Shown here: positions 63,240 through 64,000 of the stretch, one piece after another
Layout: every line of letters starts with the position of its first letter
Position numbering within the stretch: the first letter of the stretch is position 1
NCBI RefSeq assembly: GCF_036345915.1
Contig: NZ_CP107785.1
Span: forward strand, 3,472,001 to 3,536,000
Origin: Nocardia sp. NBC_00565
Lineage (GTDB): Bacteria > Actinomycetota > Actinomycetes > Mycobacteriales > Mycobacteriaceae
DNA: 64,000 nucleotides
Direction: 5' to 3'
The notes under the pieces: generated by a model
Told to the model about the DNA's origin: nothing
What the model saw: only the letters and a program-made list of their open reading frames with translations
Databases searched by the model: none
Position numbers and translations under genes: made by a program

Positions 63240-63743
63240 TCAGGAACCGACGAGAGCGGACGGATCGAAGCCTTCGACCCAGTATTCGGGGGTGATGATC
63301 GGAACGCCGAGCTCCTGCAGGACGGGAGTGTCGTTCCAGTAGGTGGTCTCCCTGGTGATCTTCCCGCCGGCGTCGAGCTGGTGCCAGGTAATGCCCTCGG
63401 TGGTCAGCGTCTTGCCCCGGGTCGGAACGCCGCGGTAGGTGTCCAGGCCCGTGCCGGTCCAGTTCCAGCGGAGCACGACCGCCGGGTTGCCGCCGGTGCC
63501 CGCCAGCGCGAAGCTCTCGAAGACATCGAAGCGGTGGGTGCCGACGCCATTGGTCGAATCGGTGTTCGCGAACGGGGAAAGCCGCGGGGCGAGTTCGTCC
63601 TTGGTGATCGCCGTGGACAGGACGTGGTCGCGGTCCGCATGATCGTCGTACACCAGGTCATCGGCGTACAGATCGAGTGCGGCCGCGGTGTCCGTGGTCA
63701 GCGCCGTGGTCCAGCGGCGAGCGTGTTCTTCGTGCGTGCTCAT
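63240..63743 (-). CDS. NTF2/SnoaL-like protein
   Basis: 167 residues from ATG 63743, with GAAGGG upstream. Cone-shaped NTF2 fold: HARRWTTALTTDTAAALDLY, ADDLVYDDHADRDHVLSTAI, AVVLRWNWTGTGLDTYRGVP, LTTEGITWHQLDAGGKITRE. These proteins are isomerases, cyclases, dehydratases or ligand carriers. It is paired with a second NTF2-like gene immediately upstream. Confidence 0.88.
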   Translation of the reverse strand: MSTHEEHARRWTTALTTDTAAALDLYADDLVYDDHADRDHVLSTAITKDELAPRLSPFANTDSTNGVGTHRFDVFESFALAGTGGNPAVVLRWNWTGTGLDTYRGVPTRGKTLTTEGITWHQLDAGGKITRETTYWNDTPVLQELGVPIITPEYWVEGFDPSALVGS

Positions 63744-63775
63744 GGTGTTCGAATTCCCTTCGGAGAGTGCGCTGT

Positions 63776-64000
63776 TCAGACGAGGGCGGCCGATTTGGTG
63801 ACCGATCGCGGTTCGATCGGCTGGCCGAGTTCGGCGACCGCGGTGGCGACATCCCACAGGCTCGCCTCTTTGACGATGAGCCCGTCTTCGTTGTAGACGT
63901 GGAAGGTGATGCCACGGCTGCCCGGCACTTTTCCGTTGGCCGGTACGCCGACGAATGCCGTCGCCGTCGGCGCTTCCCAGGTCCACCGGTAAATCGCCGA
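63776..64000 (-). CDS. NTF2/SnoaL-like protein, C-terminal part (runs off the window)
   Basis: The reverse strand is open from 64000 to the TGA at 63776 (74 codons). It encodes YRWTWEAPTATAFVGVPANG, GSRGITFHVYNEDGLIVKEA, SLWDVATAVAELGQPIEPRS, the final strands of an SnoaL-like ester-cyclase/NTF2 protein. The N-terminus lies outside the window. With the next gene it may form a heteromer, as often seen for paired NTF2 proteins. Confidence 0.75.
   Translation of the reverse strand, partial: SAIYRWTWEAPTATAFVGVPANGKVPGSRGITFHVYNEDGLIVKEASLWDVATAVAELGQPIEPRSVTKSAALV

Noticed and set aside
1..64000. tRNA or rRNA genes
   Set aside because: No cloverleaf, CCA-end or rRNA-like stretch was recognised while reading; a covariance-model scan would settle this.

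Overview
The window reads as chromosomal DNA of a mycolic-acid actinomycete, most likely a Nocardia or close relative. Base composition is high-GC, and it carries a PknK-type kinase/MalT-like ATPase, a wax-ester synthase/DGAT, a HAD-PlsC fusion, a PlsB acyltransferase, a FadA/FadB pair, F420/FMN luciferase-like oxidoreductases and many TetR regulators. No rRNA, tRNA or phage genes were seen. The genus is inferred from gene content only.

Layout. 1-11431 is an aromatic-acid locus: partial TetR, cupin, FAH-family hydrolase, RidA-like protein, aryl-CoA ligase, hotdog thioesterase, a two-domain 2-aminobenzoyl-CoA monooxygenase/reductase, a TesB-type thioesterase, a PaaX-type repressor, a chimeric gene remnant (start of an aldehyde dehydrogenase joined to the end of a 3-hydroxyanthranilate dioxygenase) and an ACMSD-like amidohydrolase. 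11951-19957 holds a small secreted Ser/Gly-rich protein, a LysR-controlled set (cysteine-dioxygenase-like cupin, PNPOx-like protein, VOC protein, FAD monooxygenase), an alanyl-tRNA-synthetase-like gene lacking its middle, a zinc-free MDR reductase and a DUF4870 membrane protein.

20131-22563 is a transposase-less element with IS21-like ends and a 5-bp target duplication. It carries a DinB-like gene and contains a second, nested element around a broken serine hydrolase. 22707-31600 is mixed: NmrA-like/TetR pair, methyltransferase, ArfB, desaturase and a decayed stretch (pentapeptide-repeat pseudogene, two-repeat type I-E CRISPR remnant, frameshifted aldehyde dehydrogenase).

31667-36789 is a tight operon (alcohol dehydrogenase, 3Fe-4S ferredoxin, ferredoxin reductase, dehydrogenase-carboxymuconolactone decarboxylase fusion, P450) ending in a strong hairpin. 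37395-55280 is lipid metabolism: DUF445, TetR, two lipases/esterases, acyl-CoA synthetase, TetR, LLM oxidoreductase, membrane protein, then WS/DGAT-GpsA divergent from HAD/PlsC-PlsB (most of a triacylglycerol pathway), then thiolase and a FadB-type enzyme. A dyad AGTCA-N4-TGACT recurs before the acyl-CoA synthetase, the TetR/LLM pair and the thiolase operon, suggesting one regulon. 55335-64000 holds pknK and a leftward operon of flavin reductase, half-size LLM protein, aldehyde dehydrogenase, acyl-CoA synthetase and two NTF2-like proteins, the last running off the end.
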